Assembly: GCA_031267115.1 (NCBI GenBank)
Contig: JAIRZS010000159.1
Span: 1 to 9,555 of the forward strand
DNA length: 9,555 bases
Direction: 5' to 3'
DNA from: Treponema sp.
GTDB lineage: Bacteria; Spirochaetota; Spirochaetia; Treponematales; Breznakiellaceae
The notes under the pieces are model-generated. The model had not been told where the DNA came from. It worked only from the letters and a program-made list of their open reading frames with translations, and did not search any database. The position numbers and the translations under genes are program-made. This document shows positions 1 through 6,973 of this stretch, one piece after another (positions within the stretch are counted from its first letter, which is position 1; each line of letters begins with the position of its first letter).

Positions 1-1179
1 AAAGTACTGACCGGCATCCGGAGGAGCGGAAAATCCGTCATCCTGGAACTTTTGCGGGAAGAATTACTCCAATCCGGCATACCGGAGGGGGAAATTGTCT
101 ATATAAACCTGGAAATGTCCGATCCCGGGGATCTCCAGGCCCAAAAATTGTTCCGGACAATAAAGAACCGCATCAAGGACGGCGGGAAAATTTATCTGCT
201 TCTGGACGAGGCGCAGCTCGTTCCCGGCTGGGAACAGGTAGTCAACTCTTTATTTGCCGGAAAACAGGCGGATATTTTCATTACCGGCTCCAATTCAACC
301 CTCCTGTCGTCGGAATTATCCAGCCTCCTTTCCGGGCGCTACGTTCAATTTATCACCAGGCCCCTTTCTTTTGCGGAATATCTTGAATTTGCCGAAACCA
401 TTGCCGGCAGGACCCTTGACCGGCGTTCCTCGATCCGGGAATATCTGCGGCGGGGCGGGTTTCCGGGGATTCATTATTTAAAGGACATGGAGAACCCCGA
501 TGATTCTCTGTCTCTGATCGACAAAACTGTTTCGGACATTTTTTCATCGATTGTCCTGAAAGACGTGGCGCAGAGGAACAAACTGCGGAATATGGATCTA
601 CTGGAACGGGTGGTAAAATTCCTCCTGGATAATACGGGCAGTATGGTTTCGGCCCGCAGTATTTCCGCGTATTTCAAAAACCAGAAAAGAAAGGTCAGCG
701 TGGATACCATCCTGGAATACATCTCCGCCCTGGAGGGGGCGTATGCAATCGAAAAGACCCGGCGTTACGATATCCGGGGCAAGAAGCTGCTCAATGTGCA
801 GGAGAAGTACTATTCGGCGGATGTTTCCTTTATCCACGCACTGCTGGGTTACGATGACCGGCGCATTCCCGGGGTTATGGAGAACGTCATCTACAATGAA
901 CTCCGGCGCCGCGAATACGATGTTTTTATAGGCCAGTACGATGGCAGGGAAATTGATTTTGTCGCGGTACGGGGCGGCGAAAAGATATACGTCCAGGCCG
1001 TGTACCTTATCAACGGCGACGCGGATATTATTGACAGGGAATTCGGAAACCTGCTCCGCATAGGGGATCAGTTCCCGAAATACGTGGTTAGCCTGGATGA
1101 ACGCTGGACCAGTTCGGTTGAAGGGGTACGCCATGTCTACTTGCCGGACTTCCTACTTATGGAAGGGTATCATGCCTAA
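1..1179 (+). CDS. DUF4143-type AAA ATPase, 5' end outside the window
   Basis: The reading frame is open from the first base, so the start codon and a few dozen residues are missing; 392 residues remain. The Walker A loop GIRRSGKS lies at 13-36 and the Walker B strand YLLLDE at 193-210, followed by AQ and then a sensor-like FITGSNS. A winged-helix-like segment follows at about nt 590-790. The C-terminal part has the DUF4143 nuclease-like pattern: ENVIYNEL near 880-903, REIDFVA at 946-966 and IYVQAVY at about 988-1008. This is a PD-(D/E)XK-like arrangement in which Gln takes the place usually held by Lys. Proteins of this family are common, often in many copies per genome, and their cellular role is not established. 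They lack membrane segments and are presumed cytosolic. No partner gene is visible, and the next gene has its own promoter. Family assignment is firm; function is open. Confidence 0.88.
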   Translation, partial: KVLTGIRRSGKSVILELLREELLQSGIPEGEIVYINLEMSDPGDLQAQKLFRTIKNRIKDGGKIYLLLDEAQLVPGWEQVVNSLFAGKQADIFITGSNSTLLSSELSSLLSGRYVQFITRPLSFAEYLEFAETIAGRTLDRRSSIREYLRRGGFPGIHYLKDMENPDDSLSLIDKTVSDIFSSIVLKDVAQRNKLRNMDLLERVVKFLLDNTGSMVSARSISAYFKNQKRKVSVDTILEYISALEGAYAIEKTRRYDIRGKKLLNVQEKYYSADVSFIHALLGYDDRRIPGVMENVIYNELRRREYDVFIGQYDGREIDFVAVRGGEKIYVQAVYLINGDADIIDREFGNLLRIGDQFPKYVVSLDERWTSSVEGVRHVYLPDFLLMEGYHA

Positions 1180-1205
1180 TAGATTTAAATTCGGGTATTT
1201 GTTCA

Positions 1206-1228
1206 GCCGAAAACCCTTCGGCGGTTTT
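1206..1228 (+). terminator. Weak terminator-like hairpin after the ATPase gene
   Basis: GCCGAA (1206-1211) pairs with TTCGGC (1217-1222) across a 5-base loop and is followed by GGTTTT. An alternative fold pairs AAAACC (1210-1215) with GGTTTT (1223-1228). The stem is short and the T tract is only four bases, so termination efficiency is doubtful. It sits 26 bases after the stop codon, which is where a terminator would be expected. Confidence 0.3.
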
Positions 1229-1310
1229 GGCGGAGGGGCCTGGCATCGGAATTTCCGCCAAATTTCCGTAAAAATTTGACTTTCAAAGTACGGCAACTTA
1301 AGCTTAGGAT

Positions 1311-1327
1311 ATGAAACTTTGTTTCAT
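1311..1327. promoter_or_regulatory. Perfect 7-3-7 palindrome, candidate operator
   Basis: The sequence ATGAAAC, then TTT, then GTTTCAT is a perfect inverted repeat. It covers the -35 position of the promoter proposed for the phosphorylase gene, so a dimeric protein bound here would block RNA polymerase. The size and symmetry fit a helix-turn-helix repressor site. No candidate regulator is encoded next to it, so the binder is unknown. Confidence 0.45.
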
Positions 1328-1345
1328 TCTCAATTCTGCTATACT
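1319..1345 (+). promoter_or_regulatory. Extended -10 promoter for the glucan phosphorylase gene
   Basis: TATACT at 1340-1345 matches five of six bases of the sigma70 -10 box and is preceded by TGC at 1337-1339, giving an extended -10. The best -35 is TTGTTT at 1319-1324 with a 15-base spacer, which is short; the extended -10 may compensate. Transcription would start near 1352 and give a leader of about 48 bases that contains the GAGG ribosome binding site at 1391-1394. Confidence 0.55.
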
Positions 1346-1399
1346 CCGTTATCTGCATAGACAAATACCAGGCAGGCGGGTATCCGCGTAGAGGTTAAT

Positions 1400-3940
1400 A
1401 TGAATATTTCCACTTATACCGTTAAACCGAAACTTCCTGTTCCATTGAAACCCCTGGAAGAAATTGCCCGGAATCTTTGGCTTTCGTGGAATTTCGAAGC
1501 GGTACAGCTCTTTATCCGGCTGGATTACGATGTCTGGCTCCAGTCCCAGCAAAGCCCCATACGGACTTTGGGCATGATCAGCCAGGAACGGCTCGCGGAG
1601 GTTGCCAAAGACGATTCTTATCTGGCCGCCCTCAAGGAAGTGTACGACAGCTTCCTCCGGTACAAAAAAGGCGATACCTGGTACCGGGGGACAAAGAAGG
1701 AAGTGGTCGCCTATTTCTCCATGGAATACGGCATGGATGCTTCCCTTCCTATATATTCGGGCGGCCTGGGCATGCTCTCGGGAGACCATATGAAGACCTC
1801 GTCGGACATGGGGCTTCCGCTGGTGGGCATCGGGCTTTTGTACCGCCAGGGCTATTTTACGCAGGTTCTCAACGCCGACGGATTCCAGCAGGAAAGCTAT
1901 CCGGAAAACGACTGGTACAATATGCCGGTAGAACTCAAGACCGGCAAAAACGGGCTGCCCGTCAAGATTACGGTTGATCTGGCGGGGCGGCAGGTATTGG
2001 CCCAGGTATGGGAAGTCAAAGTCGGCAGGAGTTCCCTCTACCTTCTGGATACCAATATCGAGGAGAATCCCCAGGATTTCCGGAATATCACATCGGCTCT
2101 TTACGGCGGGGACAAGGAAACCCGTATCCAGCAGGAGATACTTCTGGGGATAGGCGGAATCCGGGCCTTGCGTGCTTTAGGCATCGTCCCCGCGGTGGCC
2201 CACATGAACGAAGGCCACGCTGCCTTCCTGAGCCTGGAGCGTATCCGGGAACTGATGCTCGAAAAGGGCTTTAATTTTAGCGAGGCCAGGGAGGCGATCT
2301 GGCCCACCAATATTTTCACCACCCACACCCCGGTTCCCGCAGGAAACGAACGTTTTGATGTAGACTTGATGGAAAAGTATTTCAAGAACTGGACCGAAAT
2401 TCTGGGGATTTCCTGGAACGATTTTCTCGGCCTGGGCCGGGAACGGCCTTACGACGACCGGGAACAGTTCTGCATGACGGTCCTGGCCCTGAAGCTCGCG
2501 GCCTATGCCAACGGCGTATCCGCGCTGCACGGCGTGGTTTCCCGGAATATGTGGAAAGGCCTCTGGCCCGGGCTGCCCCTGGACGAAGTGCCTATCGACC
2601 ATGTAACCAACGGCGTTCACCCCAAGACCTGGGTTTCCAACAATATGAAGGATCTGCTGATCCGGTACTTCGGCCCCCATTTCGAGGACGAGCCGACGGA
2701 CCTTGCCATCTGGGATCGCATGGACCGTATCTCCGACGAGGAACTCTGGCGTACCCACGAGCGCCGCCGCGAACGCCTTGTCGCCTTTGCCCGGGACCGG
2801 ATCCGCCAGACCCTGAAACGGAACGGCGCGGTGGAGCGCCGGCTCCAGCAGGCCGAGGACGCCCTTTCCCCCTATGTGCTGACCCTGGCCTTTGCCCGCC
2901 GTTTTGCTACCTACAAGCGGGGCAACCTGCTCCTCCGCGATCCGGAACGCCTGATCCGCCTGCTCAAGGATACCGAGCGGCCCATCCAGCTTATCTTCGC
3001 CGGCAAGGCCCACCCCATGGACATGCCGGGCAAGGATCTGATCCGGAGCATCGTCCATTTCGCGGAACAGCACGATGTGGAAAGCCGCATTATCTTCCTG
3101 GAAAACTACGATATGGCTATGGCGCACTACCTTACTGCCGGGGCGGACGTCTGGCTCAATACCCCCCGCCGGCCCCTGGAAGCGTCCGGTACCAGCGGCA
3201 TGAAGGCCGCCATGAACGGGGTTCTCAACTGCTCCGTCCTGGACGGCTGGTGGGACGAGGCCTATAACCCCAATGTAGGCTGGGCCATAGGCCGAGGCGA
3301 GGAATACGCGGATACGAATCTCCAGGACGAGGTAGAGAGCAAAGCCCTGTACGATCTCCTGGAACGGGAGATTATCCCGCTCTTTTACCAGCGGGGCCGG
3401 GACGGCCTTCCCCGCGAGTGGATTAAACGGATGAAGAGCTGCATGAGGGAAATCGGCCATTCCATGTCCAGCCACCGCATGCTTATGGATTACGCCAACA
3501 AGTTCTATTTCCCGGCCTTTAAGAACTACCGCAAACTGGTAAAAGAAGACTATACGGAGGCCAGATCGCTGGCCGCCTACTTTGACAAACTTAAATCTTC
3601 CTGGGATCACCTTAACATCGTTAAAATCGATTCCAACGCCAAGCCCGTGATGCAGAGGGGGGATTCCCTTACCGTAACCGCCTATATTGATCTGGGTACC
3701 CTTGTCCCGGCGGAACTCCAGGTGGAGCTTTACCACGGCTCGGTCTCAAGCCAAACCAGGAGTATAGAATGCGCCCGGGTGGCGGAGATGAGGGCGCTAA
3801 GCCAGGAGGGTAACATCTACCTCTACCAGGTAAAGATCGAGTGCGCCGATACCGGCTGGCAGGGCCACACGGTGCGTATCCTGCCCAAGCACCCGTCTCT
3901 GATCCACCCCTACAGGACCGGCTTTGTTAAATGGGCCTAA
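1400..3940 (+). CDS. glgP: Alpha-glucan (glycogen/maltodextrin) phosphorylase, GT35, DUF3417 type
   Basis: This 846-residue enzyme uses inorganic phosphate to release glucose-1-phosphate from the non-reducing ends of alpha-1,4-glucans, with pyridoxal phosphate as cofactor, in the cytosol. The N-terminal ~110 residues (LARNLWxSW-like, here IARNLWLSWNFEA) form the DUF3417 region typical of the divergent bacterial/archaeal phosphorylase branch rather than the classical E. coli type. The catalytic core shows SGGLGMLSGDH, HMNEGHAAF, FTTHTPVPAGNERF and ARRFATYKR (499-507). In that last motif Arg501 and Lys506 have the spacing of the phosphate-contacting Arg569/Lys574 of muscle phosphorylase. The PLP lysine is Lys602 in EASGTSGMK (594-602). 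A beta-rich tail of about 100 residues ends in HPYRTGFVKWA. The length is normal for this branch. GAGG lies five bases before the ATG. The gene has its own promoter and is convergent with the dehydrogenase gene. Confidence 0.95.
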   Translation: MNISTYTVKPKLPVPLKPLEEIARNLWLSWNFEAVQLFIRLDYDVWLQSQQSPIRTLGMISQERLAEVAKDDSYLAALKEVYDSFLRYKKGDTWYRGTKKEVVAYFSMEYGMDASLPIYSGGLGMLSGDHMKTSSDMGLPLVGIGLLYRQGYFTQVLNADGFQQESYPENDWYNMPVELKTGKNGLPVKITVDLAGRQVLAQVWEVKVGRSSLYLLDTNIEENPQDFRNITSALYGGDKETRIQQEILLGIGGIRALRALGIVPAVAHMNEGHAAFLSLERIRELMLEKGFNFSEAREAIWPTNIFTTHTPVPAGNERFDVDLMEKYFKNWTEILGISWNDFLGLGRERPYDDREQFCMTVLALKLAAYANGVSALHGVVSRNMWKGLWPGLPLDEVPIDHVTNGVHPKTWVSNNMKDLLIRYFGPHFEDEPTDLAIWDRMDRISDEELWRTHERRRERLVAFARDRIRQTLKRNGAVERRLQQAEDALSPYVLTLAFARRFATYKRGNLLLRDPERLIRLLKDTERPIQLIFAGKAHPMDMPGKDLIRSIVHFAEQHDVESRIIFLENYDMAMAHYLTAGADVWLNTPRRPLEASGTSGMKAAMNGVLNCSVLDGWWDEAYNPNVGWAIGRGEEYADTNLQDEVESKALYDLLEREIIPLFYQRGRDGLPREWIKRMKSCMREIGHSMSSHRMLMDYANKFYFPAFKNYRKLVKEDYTEARSLAAYFDKLKSSWDHLNIVKIDSNAKPVMQRGDSLTVTAYIDLGTLVPAELQVELYHGSVSSQTRSIECARVAEMRALSQEGNIYLYQVKIECADTGWQGHTVRILPKHPSLIHPYRTGFVKWA

Positions 3941-3959
3941 GGGCCTTTCGGAATTGCGC

Positions 3960-3984
3960 GGCCCGGCAGTTTTATGCGCGGGCC
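3960..3984. terminator. Possible shared hairpin between convergent genes
   Basis: GGCCCG (3960-3965) pairs with CGGGCC (3979-3984) in the 48-base gap between the stop codons of two convergent genes. There is no T tract on either strand, so it does not meet the usual criteria for an intrinsic terminator. Its position is the main argument. Confidence 0.22.
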
Positions 3985-3988
3985 TGGA

Positions 3989-4975
3989 TTACGCCAGCTT
4001 TATTTCCCAGGGATTGTCCTCGCCCTTCATAAAGGCGATACAGCTTCGCAGGGAATTCTCGACCATATCGCTTACGGCCTGGTCCGTGTAGAAAGCTGTG
4101 TGGGGCGTGATGATCACGTTAGGATAGGATCGCAGCACCGCCAGGGCGCGGTTGGGTATAACCTGGCCCCGGAGGTTGTTGTAGTAAAGCCCCTGTTCGT
4201 CTTCCACCACGTCCAGCGCCGCGCCGCCTATCTTACCGCTTTCCACCGCGTCCAGAAATGCCTCCGTGTCGATAAGCGAACCCCTGGCGGTGTTGATGAT
4301 ATAGATGCCGTCCTTCATCCTGGCGATTGATTCGGCGTTGACAATGTGGTAGTTGTCCTGCGCGGCGGGCATGTGGAGCGAGATAAGATCGCTTCTTGAG
4401 ATAAGCTCTTCCCAGCTTACATATTCCGCAAAGGCGCGGATCTCCTCGCTTTCGTATTTATCGAAGGCCAGTATCTTGCAGCCAAAGCCCGTCAAATTCC
4501 CGATGACCCGCCTGCCTATCCTTCCCGTACCGGCAATGCCGATGGTAAGATTCCGCATTTCCCGGCCCCGCACCCCCGCAAGGGAATAGTCCTGGGACTG
4601 GGCAAGCCGGACTATGGCCTTCACTTTCCGTATGGACATCAGCATAAACATGACCGCGTAGTTTGCTACCGTATCCGGGGAATAGCTCACATTCCCGATG
4701 CGTATGCCCAGCGCCTTTGCCGCCGATGTATCAATGTGGTCGTACCCTATGCTCCTCGTGGAGATAAACCGCACCCCCATCTCATAAAAATCGCGGAGAA
4801 ATTCCCCGTTCAGGGGGGTGGTGATAATACTGACCGCCGGAAACCCCTCCGCGCGGGGAATAGTCAAGGGGGTAGGAGGCTCCGTAAGGGCGTTCAGTTC
4901 CAGGCCGAACTCCCGGCAAAAATGTTCAAAAGGCCGCGCCTCGTCGGGCCGCTGACTGTAAGCCAAAATTTTCAT
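3989..4975 (-). CDS. D-2-hydroxyacid dehydrogenase, probably D-lactate dehydrogenase
   Basis: This 328-residue NAD-dependent cytosolic enzyme most likely interconverts pyruvate and D-lactate. The Rossmann fold is marked by GIAGTGRIG (146-154), with an acidic residue following strand 2 (AFDKYE), which points to NAD rather than NADP. The catalytic triad of the D-isomer family is present: Arg231 in NTARGSL, a Glu in DVVEDE (Glu260 by its 29-residue spacing from the Arg) and His292 in TPHTAFYT. The stretch EDEQGLYYNNLRGQVIPNR and the FYTDQAV ending of the His motif are typical of the D-LDH/VanH branch. The frame stays open upstream to 5188, but those residues are low-complexity and run into a repeat. 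The ATG at 4975 begins MKILAYS, a standard N-terminus, and a promoter ends six bases before it. There is no Shine-Dalgarno sequence. A VanH-type role is possible, but no vanA-like ligase neighbour is seen. Confidence 0.9.
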   Translation of the reverse strand: MKILAYSQRPDEARPFEHFCREFGLELNALTEPPTPLTIPRAEGFPAVSIITTPLNGEFLRDFYEMGVRFISTRSIGYDHIDTSAAKALGIRIGNVSYSPDTVANYAVMFMLMSIRKVKAIVRLAQSQDYSLAGVRGREMRNLTIGIAGTGRIGRRVIGNLTGFGCKILAFDKYESEEIRAFAEYVSWEELISRSDLISLHMPAAQDNYHIVNAESIARMKDGIYIINTARGSLIDTEAFLDAVESGKIGGAALDVVEDEQGLYYNNLRGQVIPNRALAVLRSYPNVIITPHTAFYTDQAVSDMVENSLRSCIAFMKGEDNPWEIKLA

Positions 4976-4981
4976 ACCGCT

Positions 4982-5010
4982 ACTATAACCCGCCAGTCCC
5001 GGATTGGGAA
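4982..5010 (-). promoter_or_regulatory. Promoter for the dehydrogenase gene, predicted leaderless
   Basis: On the minus strand, TTCCCA (5005-5010; four of six matches to the -35 consensus) and TATAGT (4982-4987; five of six matches to the -10) are separated by exactly 17 bases. Only six bases lie between the -10 box and the ATG, which places the expected +1 on the A of the start codon at 4975. No Shine-Dalgarno sequence precedes the gene, in agreement with a leaderless message. Confidence 0.5.
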
Positions 5011-5078
5011 GACGAGAAACCGTGGGCGCGGGTATGGTATGTATTTTTTGCGCGGTTCTGTACGTTCTCAAAGAAGGC

Positions 5079-5136
5079 TGTGCCAGGCGCCTTTTTTTTC
5101 GATAAAAATTTATCAAGAAATTTGGTGCCTGGCACC
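5079..5136 (-). repeat. 58-bp inverted-palindrome repeat (REPIN-like), copy 1
   Basis: Two 13-bp W-centred palindromes flank a 32-bp AT-rich spacer: TGTGCCAGGCGCC at 5079-5091 (imperfect) and GGTGCCTGGCACC at 5124-5136 (perfect). Read on the minus strand, the spacer matches that of copy 2 (9211-9268) at 28 of 32 positions. The outer palindromes can also pair with each other, and the spacer centre GATAAATTTTTATC is self-complementary, so the whole unit folds into one long hairpin. The form resembles two REP palindromes in inverted orientation, as in REPIN elements mobilised by RAYT transposases; no transposase is present in the window. Orientation is set by the spacer and is opposite to copy 2. 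It sits 46 bases upstream of scaffold repeat A. Confidence 0.85.
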
Positions 5137-5182
5137 TTTTATTGGCAGCAGGCGGGCCGGCAGGGATGCCAGCTGCGGCTTT

Positions 5183-5310
5183 GCGCAAGGGATTGGAGGG
5201 GTGCGAAGCAGACCCGGCGCGGAGTGCCGGGGCCGGAGCGGGCCGCTAAGGCGGACACGCGGAGCCCCGCAAAGCCCGGTCCGGCCCGCAGGGCCGGATG
5301 CGCCCGGATT
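5183..5310 (+). repeat. Structured scaffold repeat, copy A
   Basis: This 128-bp copy starts GCGCAAGGGATTGGA and ends with AAAGCCCGGTCCG, a hairpin, and CGGATGCGCCCGGATT. Hairpin 1 pairs CCCGGC (5213-5218) with GCCGGG (5226-5231). Hairpin 2 pairs TCCGGCCC (5280-5287) with GGGCCGGA (5291-5298) around the loop GCA. The central part between the hairpins is longer and more GC-rich than in copies B and C. It lies just upstream of the serS promoter, on the same strand. It has no convincing coding content. Function is unknown; candidates are a structured RNA or a non-autonomous mobile element. Confidence 0.8.
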
Positions 5311-5346
5311 CCGTATTAAAACATGAGACTGCCGCTTTCCCTCCCC

Positions 5347-5375
5347 TTGCCTTAATCTTTCCGCCGGACTAAACT
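5347..5375 (+). promoter_or_regulatory. Promoter for serS, predicted leaderless
   Basis: TTGCCT (5347-5352) and TAAACT (5370-5375) each match four of six consensus bases and are separated by the optimal 17 bases. The ATG at 5384 lies eight bases after the -10 box, so transcription is expected to start at or within two bases of the start codon. The absence of any Shine-Dalgarno sequence agrees with this. The promoter overlaps the alternative TTG start at 5375, which makes that start implausible. Confidence 0.45.
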
Positions 5376-5383
5376 TGCGTATT

Positions 5384-6676
5384 ATGCTGGATTATCATTT
5401 TATCGCGGAAAATCTTGAGGCGGTGAAGCGGAATATCGCCGACCGGTATATGAAGGCCGACGCCGGCGCGGTTGTTGCCCTGTTCAACCGGAGGGCTTCC
5501 CTTGCGGCCTCGCTCCAGGATCTGCGGCAGCGCCGTAACGCCAACGCGGAGGCTATGAAGGGGAAGCTTGAGCCGGATAAACGGAATGCGCTTATTAATG
5601 AAGGGAAGAAGCTGAAAGAGGAAATCGCCGTGTCCGAGGCGGAGCTTGCCGGTGTGGAAAAAGACCTGGACGCCGAGGGGAGGCGTATCCCGAATATGGC
5701 CCATCCCGGCGCGCCCAGGGGCAAAGAGGACAAGGACAACCTGGAAGTTAAGAGGGTCGGGGAGCCGCGCTGCTTTGATTTTGAACCGGCCGACCATGTA
5801 AAGCTGGGGCAGGACCTGGATATTATCGACTTTGATTCGGGGACCAAGGTTTCGGGAACGAAATTCTACTACCTCAAGAACGAGGGGGTGTTTCTGGAAC
5901 TGGGCCTTACCCGCTACGCCCTGGATATTCTGCAAAAGAAGGGGTTTACGCCCTTTATTACCCCCGATATCGCCAGGGAAGAAATACTTGAAGGCATAGG
6001 TTTTAATCCGCGGGGAGAGGAATCCAACGTGTATACCCTGGAAGGCGAGGGGGCTTGTCTGGTGGGGACTGCCGAGATTACCCTGGGGGGCTATTATTCC
6101 GACACGATATTCGCGAAGGACAGGCTGCCGTTGCGTATGGCCGGGCTTTCCCACTGTTTCCGCCGGGAGGCCGGGGCCGCAGGGCAGTTCTCCAAGGGGC
6201 TTTACCGGGTGCATCAGTTTACCAAGCTGGAGATGTTCGTTTACTGCCTGCCCGAAGATTCCGGCCGTTTCCACGAGGAACTCCGTTCCATCGAGGAGGA
6301 GATTTTTTCGGGGCTGGAGATTCCCTTCCGGGTGGTCGATACCTGTACCGGCGATCTGGGTGCCTCGGCCTACCGCAAGTGGGACCTTGAGGCGTGGATG
6401 CCGGGAAGGGCGGCCTCTCCCTCGCCCGGCGGCGGCGAGTGGGGCGAGGTTACTTCCACGTCCAACTGCACCGACTACCAGGCCCGCCGCCTCAATATCC
6501 GCTACAAGGACGGCGACGGCAAAAACAGATTCGTGCATATGCTGAACGGGACCGCTATCGCTATTTCCAGGGCCATTGTCGCCGTGCTGGAAAATTTCCA
6601 GCAGGCCGACGGCACGGTAAAACTGCCCGGGGCACTGGTCCCCTACTGCGGCTTCGATGCTATAAAGAAAAAGTAA
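5384..6676 (+). CDS. serS: Seryl-tRNA synthetase
   Basis: This class II aminoacyl-tRNA synthetase of 430 residues charges tRNA-Ser (and tRNA-Sec where present) with serine using ATP, as a cytosolic homodimer. The N-terminal ~105 residues form the long antiparallel coiled-coil arm that contacts the tRNA. The core carries GFTPFITPDI (187-196, motif 1 region), the serine-binding GTAEI (228-232), FRREAGAAG (259-267, motif 2) and the motif 3 segment LNGTAIAISRAIVAVLENFQ (387-406, with Arg396). The phrase following motif 2, GLYRVHQFTKLEMF, differs from the GLIRVHQFDKVE form seen in many bacteria. A short Ala/Ser/Pro/Gly-rich insertion (about residues 343-350) sits between the WMPGR and GEWGEV words of the active-site region. 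ATG 5384 gives the family-typical MLDYHFI start; the in-frame TTG at 5375 overlaps the -10 box. Length is normal. Confidence 0.96.
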   Translation: MLDYHFIAENLEAVKRNIADRYMKADAGAVVALFNRRASLAASLQDLRQRRNANAEAMKGKLEPDKRNALINEGKKLKEEIAVSEAELAGVEKDLDAEGRRIPNMAHPGAPRGKEDKDNLEVKRVGEPRCFDFEPADHVKLGQDLDIIDFDSGTKVSGTKFYYLKNEGVFLELGLTRYALDILQKKGFTPFITPDIAREEILEGIGFNPRGEESNVYTLEGEGACLVGTAEITLGGYYSDTIFAKDRLPLRMAGLSHCFRREAGAAGQFSKGLYRVHQFTKLEMFVYCLPEDSGRFHEELRSIEEEIFSGLEIPFRVVDTCTGDLGASAYRKWDLEAWMPGRAASPSPGGGEWGEVTSTSNCTDYQARRLNIRYKDGDGKNRFVHMLNGTAIAISRAIVAVLENFQQADGTVKLPGALVPYCGFDAIKKK

Positions 6677-6731
6677 GGGAAAACAGGCTTGCGGCGCGAG
6701 CGGGGCTGGCTTACTTGTATAACGGATGGAA

Positions 6732-6755
6732 ATTTTTTACCGAGATTTTTTACCG
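6732..6755. repeat. Short tandem direct repeat after serS
   Basis: The 11-base word ATTTTTTACCG occurs at 6732-6742 and again at 6745-6755, 13 bases apart. The sequence around it (6677-6772) has no strong hairpin with a T tract, so the end of the serS transcript is not obvious here; the nearest strong hairpin is at 6780-6803. Confidence 0.4.
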
Positions 6756-6772
6756 CGAAGTCAAAAAAGTCG

Positions 6773-6827
6773 AATGAACTACCTCGCCCTGAAGGGCGAG
6801 GTATCAGATTTTTCTCCGAAAAATCTG
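6773..6827 (-). mobile_element. Remnant resembling the right end of an IS200/IS605 element
   Basis: Two strong hairpins lie back to back. The first has a 10-bp stem (TACCTCGCCC at 6780-6789 with GGGCGAGGTA at 6794-6803) and a TGAA loop. The second has a 10-bp stem (CAGATTTTTC at 6805-6814 with GAAAAATCTG at 6818-6827) and a TCC loop. Read on the minus strand, the first hairpin is followed by GTTCATT. This combination (CGCCCTTCAGGGCG-type hairpin then GTTCATT) is familiar from the subterminal ends of IS200/IS605 elements, whose TnpB-linked omega RNA ends there. Upstream on that strand (6828-6960) are more foldable stretches, but I find no recognisable tnpA or tnpB. It may also act as a terminator for serS, since TTTTT follows the first stem. 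Assignment is by pattern memory only. Confidence 0.45.
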
Positions 6828-6973
6828 TCGTTGGATAGGAAATTATCAATACTGCGCGGTTTCATACCCCGCAATTTATGCCATTGGTAAAAATTTCGCC
6901 CTGAAGCTCCCCCGCGAACCGGTGAGCGGGTTCTTGGGTATTACACCCGCGCTTTCCAATAAAAAATGGCGCG
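6828..6973. other. Non-coding stretch with competing hairpins, possibly more of the IS remnant
   Basis: No credible gene is present. GCGGT (6856-6860) pairs with ACCCCGC (6866-6872) with a bulge. CCCGC (6911-6915) pairs with GCGGG (6926-6930), while GAACC (6916-6920) can instead pair with GGTTC (6929-6933), so the two folds exclude each other. The minus-strand frame ending at the TAG just past the first IS-like hairpin stays open for only about 55 codons and matches no family I recognise. Confidence 0.3.

Noticed and set aside
2177..3736. Long open frame (519 codons) antisense to the phosphorylase gene
   Set aside because: It is a mirror of GC-rich codon use in glgP, with no family motifs, and lies wholly inside a gene with all catalytic residues intact.
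4976..5188. N-terminal extension of the dehydrogenase by 71 residues
   Set aside because: The extension reads through the promoter and the 58-bp repeat and is low-complexity; MKILAYS at 4975 is a normal start for the family.
5375..5383. TTG start for serS three codons upstream of the ATG
   Set aside because: It overlaps the -10 box, has no ribosome binding site, and SerRS proteins typically start MLDxxxI, as from 5384.
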